Below are positions 33,979 to 42,744 of a stretch of DNA of 64,000 bases, in pieces. Within the stretch, counting starts at the first letter, position 1, and each line of letters opens with the position of its first letter. The notes beneath the pieces were generated by a model. That model did not search any database and was not told the origin of the DNA. It worked only from the letters and a program-made list of their open reading frames with translations. A program made the translations under genes and the position numbers. Source of the DNA: Pedobacter cryoconitis (GTDB taxonomy: Bacteria > Bacteroidota > Bacteroidia > Sphingobacteriales > Sphingobacteriaceae); NCBI RefSeq assembly GCF_003259615.1, contig NZ_QLLR01000027.1, positions 1 through 64,000 on the forward strand, read 5' to 3'.

Positions 33979-35130
33979 ATGAACAAAGCCGCGCTGAATT
34001 TTTCAAGAATATTTGTAGGGATACTTTTTATTTTCTCAGGTCTGATCAAGGCCAACGACCCGCTGGGATTCGGATATAAGCTGGAAGAGTACTTTGATGT
34101 ATTTCATATTTCTTTCTTTAGTCCTTATGCTACCGGGATAGCCATATTTCTTTGTGTGCTTGAAATTGTATTGGGTGCATTATTGTTATTTGGTTTCTGG
34201 AGTAAGAAAGTAGCTACAGGCCTGCTTGGGATTATCATCTTTTTTACTTTTCTGACCTTTGTCTCTGCTGCTTTTAAAGTAGTGACTTCTTGCGGCTGTT
34301 TTGGGGATGCTATTCCTTTAACACCATGGCAGTCTTTTTCAAAAGATCTGGTCTTATTAGTACTGATCGTATACCTGTTTATCAACCGCAACAAGATTTT
34401 ACCGCTTACCACAAACCCAGGTCAGCAAAAGATTGGCCTGATCGCTGTAGTTTCCCTTTCTGTAATCTTCAGTATCTATACTTATACCTACCTTCCTGTA
34501 CTCGACTTTTTACCTTATAAAAAAGGGGCCAGCTTACCAGAGGCGATGAAAATTCCTGCTGGAGCAGAACCGGATCTGTATCTGATTATGTATAAGCTGA
34601 AAAATAAAGCGACCGGAGAAACCAAAGAAATGAGTGATAAAGATTATCTGAAAACAGAAATCTGGAAAGACAATAACTGGGAAATTGTAGGTCAGCCGGT
34701 ACAAAAACTGATTAAGAAAGGTTATGAAGCTAAAATCAAGGATCTGGTGATCAGTGATGCTTCAGGAACCGATTATACCAAAGAACTGATAGAAAATCCA
34801 TATTATAATATTCTGATTGTTGCCTATAACCTGAACCATACAGATGAAGAGGCTATCGGGAAATTGAATGCCATGACTTTGGATCTGACCGAACAGTTCA
34901 ATATCCGCACAGTTTTACTGACTTCTAACTCTGCTCAGGATGCTGCGGTATTCAGTAAAGAACATAAACTGTTCGCAGAAGTATTTTATGCGGATGCTGT
35001 TCCTTTAAAAAGTATGGTGAGAGCTAACCCGGGTATTGTATTAATGAAAAACGGGGTTGTAATCAATAAATGGAGTTACCAGTCTCTGCCTTCACTGGAA
35101 AAATTAAAAGCCACTTATTTCAATAAGTAA
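33979..35130 (+). CDS. BT_3928-family membrane protein (DoxX-like plus thioredoxin-like domain)
   Basis: A 383-residue protein. Residues 1-160 hold four to five membrane helices of the DoxX/MauE type (FSRIFVGILFIFSGLIKAND, then KVVTSCGCFGDAIPLTPWQS with a CGC pair). Residues 180-383 form a soluble domain with a thioredoxin-like fold (YNILIVAYNLN, IRTVLLTSNSAQDAAVFS, NPGIVLMKNGVVINKW). Bacteroidota proteins of this layout are annotated as BT_3928 family, without a known reaction. MauE-like membrane parts with Cys pairs often shuttle electrons for disulfide formation, which is inference. It lies 30 bases after the DUF1599 gene and 5 before the permease gene. Confidence 0.85.
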   Translation: MNKAALNFSRIFVGILFIFSGLIKANDPLGFGYKLEEYFDVFHISFFSPYATGIAIFLCVLEIVLGALLLFGFWSKKVATGLLGIIIFFTFLTFVSAAFKVVTSCGCFGDAIPLTPWQSFSKDLVLLVLIVYLFINRNKILPLTTNPGQQKIGLIAVVSLSVIFSIYTYTYLPVLDFLPYKKGASLPEAMKIPAGAEPDLYLIMYKLKNKATGETKEMSDKDYLKTEIWKDNNWEIVGQPVQKLIKKGYEAKIKDLVISDASGTDYTKELIENPYYNILIVAYNLNHTDEEAIGKLNAMTLDLTEQFNIRTVLLTSNSAQDAAVFSKEHKLFAEVFYADAVPLKSMVRANPGIVLMKNGVVINKWSYQSLPSLEKLKATYFNK

Positions 35131-35135
35131 ATCAG

Positions 35136-36194
35136 ATGTGGTTTTACGCGCTCAGGAAATTTGGCTATGGGCTCGCTGTGATGGCGGGTGTGGTCGTAGT
35201 TGTATTTGTCCTGTTCAATATCCTGCCGGGCGACCCGGCAAGGATGACGCTCGGACAGCGAGCTGATGTACAGTCTTTAGAAGCGGTACGTAAAGAATTC
35301 GGACTGGACCGTTCCAGACCAATGCAGTTTGTGCTGTTTCTCAACGACCTGTCGCCTGTTGGTTTTCATGAAGATAACAAGCAGACACAGGAAAAGTATC
35401 ATTATATCCGTTTGATTAGTTATTCTTCCGATGTTATTGCCTTGAAATGGCCTTATCTAAGGCGATCTTATCAAACTAAGCGGGAAGTATCAACAATCTT
35501 ATCAGAAACTGTCCCTAACACCTTTGTATTAGCTGCAACGGCTATGTTGTTTGCTACACTCTTAGGTGTTTTGCTGGGTGTGCTGTCAGCAGTGCACCAA
35601 AACACATGGATTGACCATGCTGTTAATGCTTTTGCAATCATGGGGTTATCAGCGCCTTCATTTTTTGCGGGTATTATTATCGCCTGGTTTTTCGGTTTCG
35701 TACTTGGTCCGTATACGGGATTGAATATGTCCGGGAGTTTATATAGTTATGATCCTTTCAAGGGAGAAGTTCTGACGCTGAAAAACCTGGTATTACCAGT
35801 GCTTACACTTGGACTTCGCCCGCTGGCAATTATTGTTCAGCTCACCAGAACAACTATGCTTGATATACTGGCACAGGATTATATCCGCACTGCACGCGCA
35901 AAAGGACTGGGACGTAATGCGATCATTTATAAACATGCTTTGAAGAATGCAATGAATCCTGTGATCACTGCGATTTCCGGCTGGTTTGCTTCTTTACTTG
36001 CTGGTTCTTTTTTTGTAGAATATATTTTCGGTTATAATGGGCTGGGAAGGGCTACGGTCAGAGCTTTGGAAATGTCTGATTTCCCTGTAGTGATGGGATC
36101 GATCCTTTTTATTGCACTGGTATTCGTAGTAATTAATATTTTTGTAGACGTGTTGTACGTCCTTGTTGACCCAAGGGTAAAATTGAATAATTAA
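35136..36194 (+). CDS. ABC transporter permease, OppB/DppB type
   Basis: A 352-residue inner-membrane permease. It has the N-terminal VFVLFNILPGDPARMTLGQR of OppB/DppB proteins, a long periplasmic loop (about residues 60-120) and five further helices. The EAA coupling loop is ARAKGLGRNAIIYKHALKNA. It would form half of a peptide or nickel importer/exporter channel. The partner permease, ATPases and binding protein are not in this window, so it is an orphan here. Its stop overlaps the aroK start (TAATG), so both are translated together. Confidence 0.87.
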   Translation: MWFYALRKFGYGLAVMAGVVVVVFVLFNILPGDPARMTLGQRADVQSLEAVRKEFGLDRSRPMQFVLFLNDLSPVGFHEDNKQTQEKYHYIRLISYSSDVIALKWPYLRRSYQTKREVSTILSETVPNTFVLAATAMLFATLLGVLLGVLSAVHQNTWIDHAVNAFAIMGLSAPSFFAGIIIAWFFGFVLGPYTGLNMSGSLYSYDPFKGEVLTLKNLVLPVLTLGLRPLAIIVQLTRTTMLDILAQDYIRTARAKGLGRNAIIYKHALKNAMNPVITAISGWFASLLAGSFFVEYIFGYNGLGRATVRALEMSDFPVVMGSILFIALVFVVINIFVDVLYVLVDPRVKLNN

Positions 36195-36700
36195 TGAAGA
36201 TATTTCTGATTGGTTTTATGGGATGCGGCAAGAGTACGCTGGGAAGAAAATTAGCGACTAAACTGGGTTATGATCTGATTGATCTGGATCACCAGATTGA
36301 GAAAAATACAGGACTCGCTGTAGGTGAATATTTTTCAACTCATGGCGAGGAAGCCTTCCGTAAATTGGAAAGTGAAACCCTTCAGACTTTTGACTACCCT
36401 AAAAACTGTGTCATTGCAACAGGAGGGGGCACACCGTGTTTCTTTGATAATATAGAGTGGATGAATACCAACGGTACTACGATCTATATTGACATGCCGC
36501 CAGCAGCACTCGCTAAACGCCTGGAAAGTGGCATAGCCAAACGTCCGCTGCTGCGTAACCTGAATGCTGAAGGCGTGCTGGAATTTATTGAAAGTAAGCT
36601 GGCCGAACGTGAGCCATTCTACGCTAAAGCATCATTGGTGATGAGTGGGATCAGCTTAACCGCCGACGACATCCGCGCAGAAATCCTGGCCCGGAACTAA
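36194..36700 (+). CDS. aroK: Shikimate kinase
   Basis: A 168-residue enzyme phosphorylating shikimate at O3 in aromatic amino acid synthesis. The P-loop is FLIGFMGCGKSTLGRKLA. Shikimate contacts are DLDHQIEKNTG, GEEAFRKLESETL and ATGGGTPCF, and the lid has KRPLLRN with its Arg. The length is standard. The start codon shares bases with the permease stop. The 3' end overlaps the convergent thioesterase gene by four bases. Confidence 0.94.
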   Translation: MKIFLIGFMGCGKSTLGRKLATKLGYDLIDLDHQIEKNTGLAVGEYFSTHGEEAFRKLESETLQTFDYPKNCVIATGGGTPCFFDNIEWMNTNGTTIYIDMPPAALAKRLESGIAKRPLLRNLNAEGVLEFIESKLAEREPFYAKASLVMSGISLTADDIRAEILARN

Positions 36701-37095
36701 TTATCTTCGGCAGCGAACTGCTCTTCTATAAATTTGATCTCTTTTCTGCCGTGTGCGACAGGATTACCATATTCATCAACGTTTACAAAGACCATTTTAT
36801 CAATTGTTAAAATGCTTTTCCTGGTGATCTTGTTGCGTACCTCACAGCGCATCGTCAAAGAAGTATGACCAAAAGCGATTGCAGTAATCCCCATTTCAAT
36901 AATATCTCCCTGTTTTGCAGAGCTTACGAAGTTGATTTCTGAAATATATTTGGTAACAACTCTTGGATTGCCTAGCTGAACAATAGCATAAATGGCTGCT
37001 TCTTCATCTATCCATCTTAACAAACTACCTCCAAATAAGCTTCCGTTAGGATTTAAGTCTTCGGGTTTGATCCATTTTCTGGTGTGGAAATTCAT
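36697..37095 (-). CDS. Acyl-CoA thioesterase (hotdog fold, YciA/BFIT type)
   Basis: A 132-residue hotdog-fold protein. The family pattern KPEDLNPNGSLFGGSLLRWI (N-x-x-G-x-x-x-G-G, then W and D) is followed by DEEAAIYAIVQLGNPRVVTK and ISEINFVSSAKQGDIIEMGI. The strand FGHTSLTMRCEVRNK and an IDKMVFVNVDEYGNPVAHG end complete the fold. The Asn/Asp pair fits acyl-CoA hydrolases that act on short to medium chains. No signal peptide. The specific substrate is unknown. It is separated from truA by 66 bases and overlaps the aroK end. Confidence 0.87.
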   Translation of the reverse strand: MNFHTRKWIKPEDLNPNGSLFGGSLLRWIDEEAAIYAIVQLGNPRVVTKYISEINFVSSAKQGDIIEMGITAIAFGHTSLTMRCEVRNKITRKSILTIDKMVFVNVDEYGNPVAHGRKEIKFIEEQFAAEDN

Positions 37096-37161
37096 AATAT
37101 TTAAATTTCCACAAAAATAAGAGTTTCTTAATGCCCGAATCTCACCTGAGCGTAAATAATA

Positions 37162-37971
37162 TTACAGTGCTTTCCAGTTCGTATCCGCGTGTTTTTGAAG
37201 CACGGCAGAGAAATCTACTCTTGGAGGCAGGTTCAGATAGGGATAAGTTACTTTAGAAAGGTACAGTCCCTGGGGATGTGCAGGAGTAATCAGCGCAGGG
37301 GTTTGTCTGCTGATCAGATGGCTTTCAAATTCATCCACACTGAGCGTTCCCTGACCAATTTTTAAAAGCTGGCCCATAATAATGCGGATCATCTTTCCTA
37401 AAAAACGGTTAGAAGAGATCTGGAACCTCATTTTCTCCCCCTTCTCATCCACCATTAAACTGGCAGACCTCACATAACATAAAGTATGCTCATATTTATC
37501 CGGGCTCGTACAAAAGGCACGGTAATCTTTGTATAACGGCAATAAAGCTACTGCTGCTTTCATTTGATCCCATTGCAGATTCTCCAGCAGGTAATAAGAA
37601 CTCAGTCCGTTTAAAAAAGGGTCTTTATACGTATGCAGGAAATAATCATAGGCACGCTGTACGGCATCAAACCGGGCATGGGGCAGACCCTCCATCGGTA
37701 TGACATCATAAACAGCAATGTTCAGGGGGAGTAGTTTATTGAGCCTGAAGATCAGATCAAAATCCCAGGACTGCTCAATGTCCATATGAAAAAAGAACTG
37801 GCTGGCATGAACCTGTGCATCTGTTCTGCCGCATCCGTTAATGAAAACGGGGACCTTAAAAATCTGGGTCAGTGCGTTTTCTATCACGCCCTGAATATTC
37901 AATACATTGAGCTGCTTTTGCCAGCCATTGTATTGTAAACCATTATAACTGATGTGTACGAAATATCTCAA
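37162..37971 (-). CDS. truA: tRNA pseudouridine(38-40) synthase TruA
   Basis: A 269-residue enzyme that converts uridines 38-40 of the tRNA anticodon arm to pseudouridine. The catalytic Asp is in NGCGRTDAQVHASQFFFHMD. The other family blocks are RYFVHISYNGLQYNGWQKQ, AVQRAYDYFLHTYKDPFL and RFQISSNRFLGKMIRIIMGQ. The start is TTG at 37971: the protein then begins MRYFVHISYNG exactly as expected, and the upstream gene's stop is four bases before it. This very short spacing points to translational coupling to the hexosaminidase gene. Confidence 0.94.
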   Translation of the reverse strand: MRYFVHISYNGLQYNGWQKQLNVLNIQGVIENALTQIFKVPVFINGCGRTDAQVHASQFFFHMDIEQSWDFDLIFRLNKLLPLNIAVYDVIPMEGLPHARFDAVQRAYDYFLHTYKDPFLNGLSSYYLLENLQWDQMKAAVALLPLYKDYRAFCTSPDKYEHTLCYVRSASLMVDEKGEKMRFQISSNRFLGKMIRIIMGQLLKIGQGTLSVDEFESHLISRQTPALITPAHPQGLYLSKVTYPYLNLPPRVDFSAVLQKHADTNWKAL

Positions 37972-37975
37972 CCGC

Positions 37976-39943
37976 TTATCTTTTTCCTGCTCTTTTATTT
38001 AAATCATCAACAGAGATCGTTAATAATCTGCCGATCGCCTGTTTACCCCTGTAAGTAATGACACGCATTTGATTTGCATCTTTAGGGATGACTACTTTTT
38101 CTGTATATTTTGGATAAAATCTATCTGGAGTAGAGTTGTCGAAACTGTAATAAATATCCAGACCGTCAATTTCGGTCGTCAGTTCAACCATCACCTGTCT
38201 GTCGGCAGTTCTGCTTGCTTTGATGACCGGATCGTAAATTGCTGGTGAATATTTAGTTTCAGCAACGTCCATTCTGTGGAAGTGCTGTTCTACTTTACTG
38301 GCAAAATTAGTCCAGTTTTTCTTCTCTTTCGGCGACCATACCGATTCTGCAATGGCATAACCTCTTGGCCAGGTCATATATTCAGCCTGACGGATGTTAT
38401 AGACTTGTTCTGCCCATAAATTACCTTGTCCTCCTTTAATGTATTTAGGATCTGCTCCGGCCGGGACAGGGTCAAATTCATAAGCTTTGCCTAAACGGAC
38501 TGAGTTGTAGACTTTGGACTCAGAGGTAACGTCGCCTTGCATCAAATCGAGATAATTTGTTCCCTGAGGGCTCATGACTACTTCACGTTTGGCACGTGAA
38601 GCCTCTATACCGAATTTCGGGCTTCTCCAGCTCATGATTGCTGCACTTGTTGGAATGTCATTCTCCATGATTTCGTCCCAGCCCATAAATTTCTTGCCTT
38701 TGGACTCTACGATTTTCTGAACTCTCTTTTCGAAATATCCTTGTACCTGGTGTATGTCTTTTAAGCCTTCTCTTGCCATTAACGCTTTAATCGCATCACT
38801 TTTCTGCCAGTAATTTATCGGAGCTTCATCGCCACCCATATGAATGTATTCAAAAGGAAATAAGGCAGCTACTTGTGTAATCACGGTATCCAGAAAAGCA
38901 TAAACTTTTTCATTGGCCGGGCATAAAGTATTATCTACCAGTGCAATTGGAGGAGCCCCTTTTGACCAGTCCATAATACGTTCTCCTGAACGCACACGGT
39001 AAGTTTCAGCGCCCGGTGTACAGGAGAGCTCCGGATAAGAAACAACTGCAGCCAAACTGTGTCCGGGAACATCAATCTCCGGTAAAATATCTACAAACCG
39101 GTCTTTGGCATATTTAATCAGTTCTCTGACATCGTCCTGCGTATAAAAACCACCATAAGTACGGGGTTCATCAGCTCCTGGGGTACTAAAAGTACCGAAA
39201 TCACCTACTTTTTTAACATTCCATGCGCCTACTTCAGTTAATTTTGGTAAACCTTTAATCTCCAGTCTCCAGCCTTCATCATCGGTGAGGTGAAGATGAA
39301 GCAGGTTAAACTTATAGCGGACCATTGCATCAATATATTGCTTCACTTCTTGTTTGGTGAAAAAGTGACGGGCTACATCGAACATTAGTCCTCTCCAGGC
39401 CACGCGTGGGTAATCTGTAACTTCTACACATGGGATTTTCCAGGTTACGCCTTCAACCAGCTCCTTAGATTCTATTTCTTTGGGGAAGAGCTGTAATAAA
39501 CTTTGAACACCATAAAACAGTCCTGCAGGCTGATTCGCTTTAATCACGATCATGGTTGGCGTTACCGAAAGCTGATAACCTTCATTGCCTAAAGCAGCAT
39601 CTGGTCTTGGATTAAGTACTAACCTGATTGTTCCTGTGGCCTGTGTATGGGCAAATTCAGCGATAAACTTACCTGTTGGTACGGATAGTTTTTCCTTCAG
39701 GTAATCTACTACGAGTTTCATTTCCGGAGTAGCTAAAACAACTACTTTATCTGGTAAAGTGAAAGAACCATTGGTTTTTAACAAAGATACCGGCTCAGGA
39801 ATTATGGAGAATTCAGGTGGTCTGCTGGTAAAATTAGTATTGCTATCTATAACTGAAGAAGTAAAAGTTCCGGTTCCCATTTGTTGACTATATGTGCTTG
39901 TGTAAAAAAGAAGGCAGCATATAAAAGGTAAGAATTTATTCAT
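37976..39943 (-). CDS. Exported GH20 beta-N-acetylhexosaminidase
   Basis: A 655-residue enzyme with signal peptide (NKFLPFICCLLFYTSTYS). The small GH20b domain lies near 30-160 and the catalytic TIM barrel near 165-520. The Asp-Glu pair for substrate-assisted hydrolysis is in FEYIHMGGDEAPINYWQ, and other marks are GLMFDVARHFFTKQEVKQYI and LHLHLTDDEGWRLEIKGLP. A C-terminal beta domain follows (DGLDIYYSFDNSTPDRFYP, a CHB_HEX_C-like end). It removes terminal GlcNAc or GalNAc from chito-oligomers or glycans. The ATG at 39943 is chosen to place the signal peptide at the N-terminus. truA follows four bases later. Confidence 0.92.
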   Translation of the reverse strand: MNKFLPFICCLLFYTSTYSQQMGTGTFTSSVIDSNTNFTSRPPEFSIIPEPVSLLKTNGSFTLPDKVVVLATPEMKLVVDYLKEKLSVPTGKFIAEFAHTQATGTIRLVLNPRPDAALGNEGYQLSVTPTMIVIKANQPAGLFYGVQSLLQLFPKEIESKELVEGVTWKIPCVEVTDYPRVAWRGLMFDVARHFFTKQEVKQYIDAMVRYKFNLLHLHLTDDEGWRLEIKGLPKLTEVGAWNVKKVGDFGTFSTPGADEPRTYGGFYTQDDVRELIKYAKDRFVDILPEIDVPGHSLAAVVSYPELSCTPGAETYRVRSGERIMDWSKGAPPIALVDNTLCPANEKVYAFLDTVITQVAALFPFEYIHMGGDEAPINYWQKSDAIKALMAREGLKDIHQVQGYFEKRVQKIVESKGKKFMGWDEIMENDIPTSAAIMSWRSPKFGIEASRAKREVVMSPQGTNYLDLMQGDVTSESKVYNSVRLGKAYEFDPVPAGADPKYIKGGQGNLWAEQVYNIRQAEYMTWPRGYAIAESVWSPKEKKNWTNFASKVEQHFHRMDVAETKYSPAIYDPVIKASRTADRQVMVELTTEIDGLDIYYSFDNSTPDRFYPKYTEKVVIPKDANQMRVITYRGKQAIGRLLTISVDDLNKRAGKR

Positions 39944-40036
39944 AAAATGAAGAGTGGCTTGTGCTTGTGAAATTGGTAAAAGGTTGCAATTTAACAATTT
40001 GTGGATAAATACGGAGTTTCTGTGGAGAAATTATTA

Positions 40037-41434
40037 CTATTTAAGAGCATCCAGCACTTTGAATAGTTTGCTGTTGATTCCAGTGCCGGAATAGTTGTTA
40101 ATATTGATCACAATCACGTATTTATTGCCATTATCGGCTGTATAATAGCCTGCAAATGCAGAAACATCGTTAATCGTACCACTTTTTAATTTCATTCCGT
40201 TGTATTCTGGTAAAGATTTATAAAAATCAGGAAACCAGTTTTCCTGCTGAACCTGGAAAAGTATGTTAGCCATGGCCGAAGTGGTTACCCTGGTAGCTGG
40301 TGAAAGTCCGCTGCCATCAATAATATTCATGGCATTTTTATCAAAGCCTTTAGCTGCCCAGAATTTAATCTCTGCGGCCGCGCCATTGCTTGTTGTAGGG
40401 GTTACACCAGATTTCCAGGCTATAGTCCTTAAAAGATGTTCTGCATATAAATTGATACTTTTTTTATTTAACCAGTAAACAATCTCAGGCAAAGCAGGAG
40501 AAGTTATCGTACTCAGATTTTGCTTGATTGCTGGTAAAGGTAATTTAGCAGCGGAAAGCTGACGGCTTGTTACCGGCACTTCAGTAACCTGGATGCCTGC
40601 CTTGGCTAAAGTATCCTTCAGCCGGAATGCCGCTTCGTAAGCCGGATCAGGCAATGCTGCTGCAATACCTTGTTTTTGTATATCTGTTGCCCATGTGCCT
40701 CTCAGGTAAGCTATATTTGATAAGGGTGGGAGATAAGCATAAGCATGATCTCCGCTGCCTGCAGTTCCTGGTTTTAATTCGTTAACAATACTCAGATAGG
40801 GCATTTCTGGTACGGTTCTAAGGACGGAAACCGGATTTCCCGCACGGAGTTTAATATCAAACTGATTTTCCCTCCAGCTTAAGGCCGACGTACCTGCGCC
40901 ATAATAATTGCCAAGGTCCTGCCATATCCAGCCGTCAGGAATAGATTGAGTACCCCAAAGACCATCGTCACCTATCACTTTACCTTCAACTTTTTTAATT
41001 CCTGCTGCTTTGATCACTGAAACCCACTGGGCTAACACAACACTTTCTTTACTGGTTGCATAACGGGGAGAACCCAGGGTAGGATCGCCGCCGCCCACAA
41101 TAATCAAATCTCCTTTTAGGGTGCCATCAGCGCTGATGCTGCCACTGTATCCTAAGGTTGTTTGATAGTGGAAGTCTTTTCCTAAAATAGAAAATGCAGT
41201 TGCTGAGGTAATTGTTTTTAACGTAGAGGCTGTGGCAAGGCCGATGTTCTCATTCCTGGCATACAGTTGTTTTCCTGTTTTAGCATCTAACACACAAATT
41301 GAAGTGACCGCATATTTTGCTTGCTTATCTTCAGCCAGTATATTGAAAGATTGTGTTAGTTTTTGTACAGGGCTCTGCGCAAAAGAAAAACTTTGCGAAA
41401 GCACAAACAGGCATACTATTGATTTTTTTAACAT
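40037..41434 (-). CDS. dacB: D-alanyl-D-alanine carboxypeptidase/endopeptidase (PBP4, S13 family)
   Basis: A 465-residue periplasmic penicillin-binding protein with signal peptide (KKSIVCLFVLSQSFSFAQ). The SxxK motif is ASTLKTITSATAFSILG with the nucleophile Ser near residue 68. SxN is in NKKSINLYAEHLLR, KTG is read as KSGT in MKLKSGTINDVSAFAGY, and the S13 mark GDGLWGTQSIPDGWIWQDLG is present. It trims or cuts peptidoglycan cross-links. The length is typical of PBP4. It stands alone with its own spacing on both sides. Confidence 0.92.
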   Translation of the reverse strand: MLKKSIVCLFVLSQSFSFAQSPVQKLTQSFNILAEDKQAKYAVTSICVLDAKTGKQLYARNENIGLATASTLKTITSATAFSILGKDFHYQTTLGYSGSISADGTLKGDLIIVGGGDPTLGSPRYATSKESVVLAQWVSVIKAAGIKKVEGKVIGDDGLWGTQSIPDGWIWQDLGNYYGAGTSALSWRENQFDIKLRAGNPVSVLRTVPEMPYLSIVNELKPGTAGSGDHAYAYLPPLSNIAYLRGTWATDIQKQGIAAALPDPAYEAAFRLKDTLAKAGIQVTEVPVTSRQLSAAKLPLPAIKQNLSTITSPALPEIVYWLNKKSINLYAEHLLRTIAWKSGVTPTTSNGAAAEIKFWAAKGFDKNAMNIIDGSGLSPATRVTTSAMANILFQVQQENWFPDFYKSLPEYNGMKLKSGTINDVSAFAGYYTADNGNKYVIVININNYSGTGINSKLFKVLDALK

Positions 41435-41492
41435 CTGTATCGGATAATTCTACTGCAAATAACGGGAAAGCAAAAGACTAATAACTAAAAAA

Positions 41493-41531
41493 TGTGGTGT
41501 TATTCCAGCATTTTGCCAGATTAACACCACA
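41493..41531 (-). terminator. Terminator of asd
   Basis: TGTGGTGTTA (41493-41502) and TAACACCACA (41522-41531) pair perfectly over 10 bp. On the minus strand the hairpin is followed by TTTTTTAG. Confidence 0.75.
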
Positions 41532-41553
41532 TCCTGTATCTTTAAAGAACAGC

Positions 41554-42546
41554 TTAGATCAGTTCTTTTCTCAGTAAAAACTCAGCAATCTGCACTGTAT
41601 TAGTTGCAGCACCTTTACGCAGGTTATCGGCAACAATCCATAGATTTAAAGTGTTTGGCAAAGATTCGTCTCTTCTGATACGACCTACAAAAACCTCATC
41701 TTTTTCATGTGCATCTTTCGGCATTGGGTATTTAAGATTTGCAATGTCATCTACTACGATAATGCCTTCTGTTTTCTCTAAAATTGATCTTACTTCAGCT
41801 ACATCAAAATCACTTTCAAACTCTATGTTTACAGATTCTGAGTGACCACCCATTACAGGGATTCTCACCGTTGTTGCGGTAACGCGGATGCTATCATCGC
41901 CCATAATTTTACGGGTTTCTTTAATCATCTTCATTTCTTCTTTGGTATATCCGTTTTCTTCGAATACATCAATCTGAGGAATAACGTTTAAGTCGATCTG
42001 GTGCGGATAAGCCATCGGTCCATCTAAAATACCTTTACGCTCATTCATCATTTGCTCCACAGCTTTAACACCAGTTCCGGTAACAGACTGGTAAGTCGAA
42101 ACAACTACACGTTTAATTTTGTATTTATCATGTAATGGTTTTAAAGCCACCACCATTTGTATCGTTGAACAGTTCGGGTTAGCAATGATTTTATCATCAA
42201 TTGATAATTCATAACCATTCACCTCAGGTACAATCAGTTTCTTAGAAGGGTCCATGCGCCATGCAGATGAATTGTCAATCACTGTTGTTCCTGCTTCTGC
42301 GAATAAAGGAGCGTATTTTAAGGAAGTACTGCCACCTGCAGAGAATAAAGCCACATCAGGTTTCATTGCAATTGCTGTTTCCATGTTAACGACCTTGAAC
42401 TTCTTACCCTTAAATGTGATTTCTTTACCAACACTCTTCTCAGATGCAACCGGAATTAATTCGGTCAACGGGAAATTACGCTCTTCTAGTACTTTTAACA
42501 TAACAGTGCCTACTAAACCAGTAGCACCTACAACTGCAATCTTCAT
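41554..42546 (-). CDS. asd: Aspartate-semialdehyde dehydrogenase
   Basis: A 330-residue enzyme reducing aspartyl phosphate to the semialdehyde for lysine, threonine, methionine and diaminopimelate. The NADP motif is KIAVVGATGLVGTVMLKVLE, the catalytic Cys is in IANPNCSTIQMVVAL and the substrate site is VVSTYQSVTGTGVKAVEQM. The catalytic His is in VMGGHSESVNIEF. SAGGSTSLKYAPLF is a family block. Length and motifs are standard. It is transcribed alone; several hairpins lie in its leader and a terminator follows. Confidence 0.96.
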   Translation of the reverse strand: MKIAVVGATGLVGTVMLKVLEERNFPLTELIPVASEKSVGKEITFKGKKFKVVNMETAIAMKPDVALFSAGGSTSLKYAPLFAEAGTTVIDNSSAWRMDPSKKLIVPEVNGYELSIDDKIIANPNCSTIQMVVALKPLHDKYKIKRVVVSTYQSVTGTGVKAVEQMMNERKGILDGPMAYPHQIDLNVIPQIDVFEENGYTKEEMKMIKETRKIMGDDSIRVTATTVRIPVMGGHSESVNIEFESDFDVAEVRSILEKTEGIIVVDDIANLKYPMPKDAHEKDEVFVGRIRRDESLPNTLNLWIVADNLRKGAATNTVQIAEFLLRKELI

Positions 42547-42585
42547 TATTATAATTTTATTTAAAGTTTATTAATGATAATATAT

Positions 42586-42621
42586 CATATTTCAAATATG
42601 GGAAAAAACTTCGCTTTTTCC
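42586..42621 (-). promoter_or_regulatory. Two hairpins in the asd leader
   Basis: CATATTT-C-AAATATG (42586-42600) is a perfect palindrome. Next to it GGAAAAA and TTTTTCC (42601-42621) form a second stem. Both lie 40-75 bases upstream of the asd ATG. They could be an operator and an attenuator-like hairpin; function is unproven. Confidence 0.35.
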
Positions 42622-42700
42622 TTAGAATCTGTTTAAATAGTTTCTTAAAACTATCTCTTTCTTAAGCATTTTACGAATTTCAGGAAACCTTACTGCACAA

Positions 42701-42733
42701 AAAAGGCGGGCTTATTTTTTAAGCCCGCCTTTT
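42701..42733 (-). terminator. Terminator of the 3-keto-sugar operon
   Basis: AAAAGGCGGGCTTA (42701-42714) and TAAGCCCGCCTTTT (42720-42733) are exact inverted copies around a T5 loop, with a T-run on the minus strand. It lies 11 bases after the last gene of the operon. Confidence 0.88.
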
Positions 42734-42744
42734 AAATACATTAT

